Notes under the pieces: generated by a model | Told to the model about the DNA's origin: nothing | What the model saw: the letters and a program-made list of their open reading frames with translations, nothing else | Database searches by the model: none | In this document: positions 5,104-5,150 of the stretch, piece after piece | Position numbering within the stretch: the stretch's first letter is position 1 | Layout: each line of letters starts with the position of its first letter | Program-made: the position numbers and the translations under genes | NCBI GenBank assembly: GCA_964354365.1 | Contig: CAYGZM010000230.1 | Span: 1 to 5,150 of the forward strand | Reading direction: 5' to 3' | DNA length: 5,150 nucleotides | Origin: CAYGZM01 sp964354365 | GTDB lineage: Bacteria > Planctomycetota > Phycisphaerae > Sedimentisphaerales > Anaerobacaceae

Positions 5104-5150
5104 GAGCAGGCTAAGGCCCAGACCGGCCTGAAATGAACAACGAATTGTGC
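5092..5150 (-). CDS. End of a Leu-rich reading frame (leader peptide or tail of upstream gene), partial
   Basis: A minus-strand frame open to the window edge ends in FQAGLGLSLLLRR followed by TAG (5092-5094). Five of seven consecutive codons are leucine (CTG, CTT, CTG, CTC, CTG with Gly and Ser between). The stop is 125 nt before the leuA start, with a hairpin at the stop and a hairpin plus T-run between. That arrangement resembles a leucine attenuation leader peptide. The hydrophobic stretch followed by RR and a stop would equally suit the C-terminal sorting tail of an exported protein, though no PEP-like motif is visible. The start codon is not in the window (only an ATT is seen), and the frame could be fortuitous. 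Confidence 0.25.
   Translation of the reverse strand, partial: TIRCSFQAGLGLSLLLRR

Noticed and set aside
5083..5136. Short plus-strand frame MLRLPAQEQAKAQTGLK
   Set aside because: It has 17 codons, its AG-rich stretch is only 1 nt from the ATG, and it is antisense to the Leu-rich frame. No support beyond being open.

Overview
The window carries a leucine biosynthesis operon on the minus strand, read from high to low coordinates: leuA (2-isopropylmalate synthase), leuC (isopropylmalate isomerase large subunit), a small GxxExxY-family gene, leuD (isomerase small subunit) and leuB (3-isopropylmalate dehydrogenase, cut off by the window edge at base 1). Together these enzymes take 2-ketoisovalerate and acetyl-CoA to 2-isopropylmalate, then 3-isopropylmalate, then 2-ketoisocaproate. 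Only the final transamination to leucine is missing. All catalytic and metal- or cluster-binding residues that can be checked are present, so the pathway genes look intact.

Layout from operon start to end. 4982-5150 is the leuA upstream region. It has a possible promoter, a short A-run/hairpin that could act as a terminator on the minus strand, and the end of a strikingly Leu-rich reading frame that may be a leader peptide or the tail of an upstream gene. 3401-4966 is leuA, with a perfect 14-bp inverted repeat across its stop codon. 2940-3400 is a 461-base gap without a credible gene, filled with several unrelated short repeats: a low-complexity CTCTGTG/CGGATTT segment, a 103-bp MITE-like element with 10-bp terminal inverted repeats, and two short palindromes. 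1677-2939 is leuC. 1179-1683 is a compact cassette of about 505 bp: a GxxExxY gene framed by inverted arms, each made of four CACAGATT units. It sits between the leuC stop codon and the leuD ribosome-binding site. 683-1168 is leuD and 1-658 is the N-terminal 219 residues of leuB.

The organism is a bacterium of intermediate GC content with a repeat-rich genome. The 420-residue LeuC with a separate 161-residue LeuD is the archaeal/clostridial-type isomerase found in many anaerobes. That LeuC/LeuD type, the GxxExxY gene with CACAGATT arms and the many dispersed palindromes together recall Planctomycetota (Phycisphaerae-like) or similar environmental lineages. This is an impression, not a demonstrated assignment.

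The most unusual parts are the GxxExxY cassette, which interrupts the operon while preserving the genes on both sides and may supply the leuC stop codon, and the Leu-rich reading frame with hairpins upstream of leuA, which could be an attenuator. No wholly new system is evident. The core is ordinary leucine biosynthesis.
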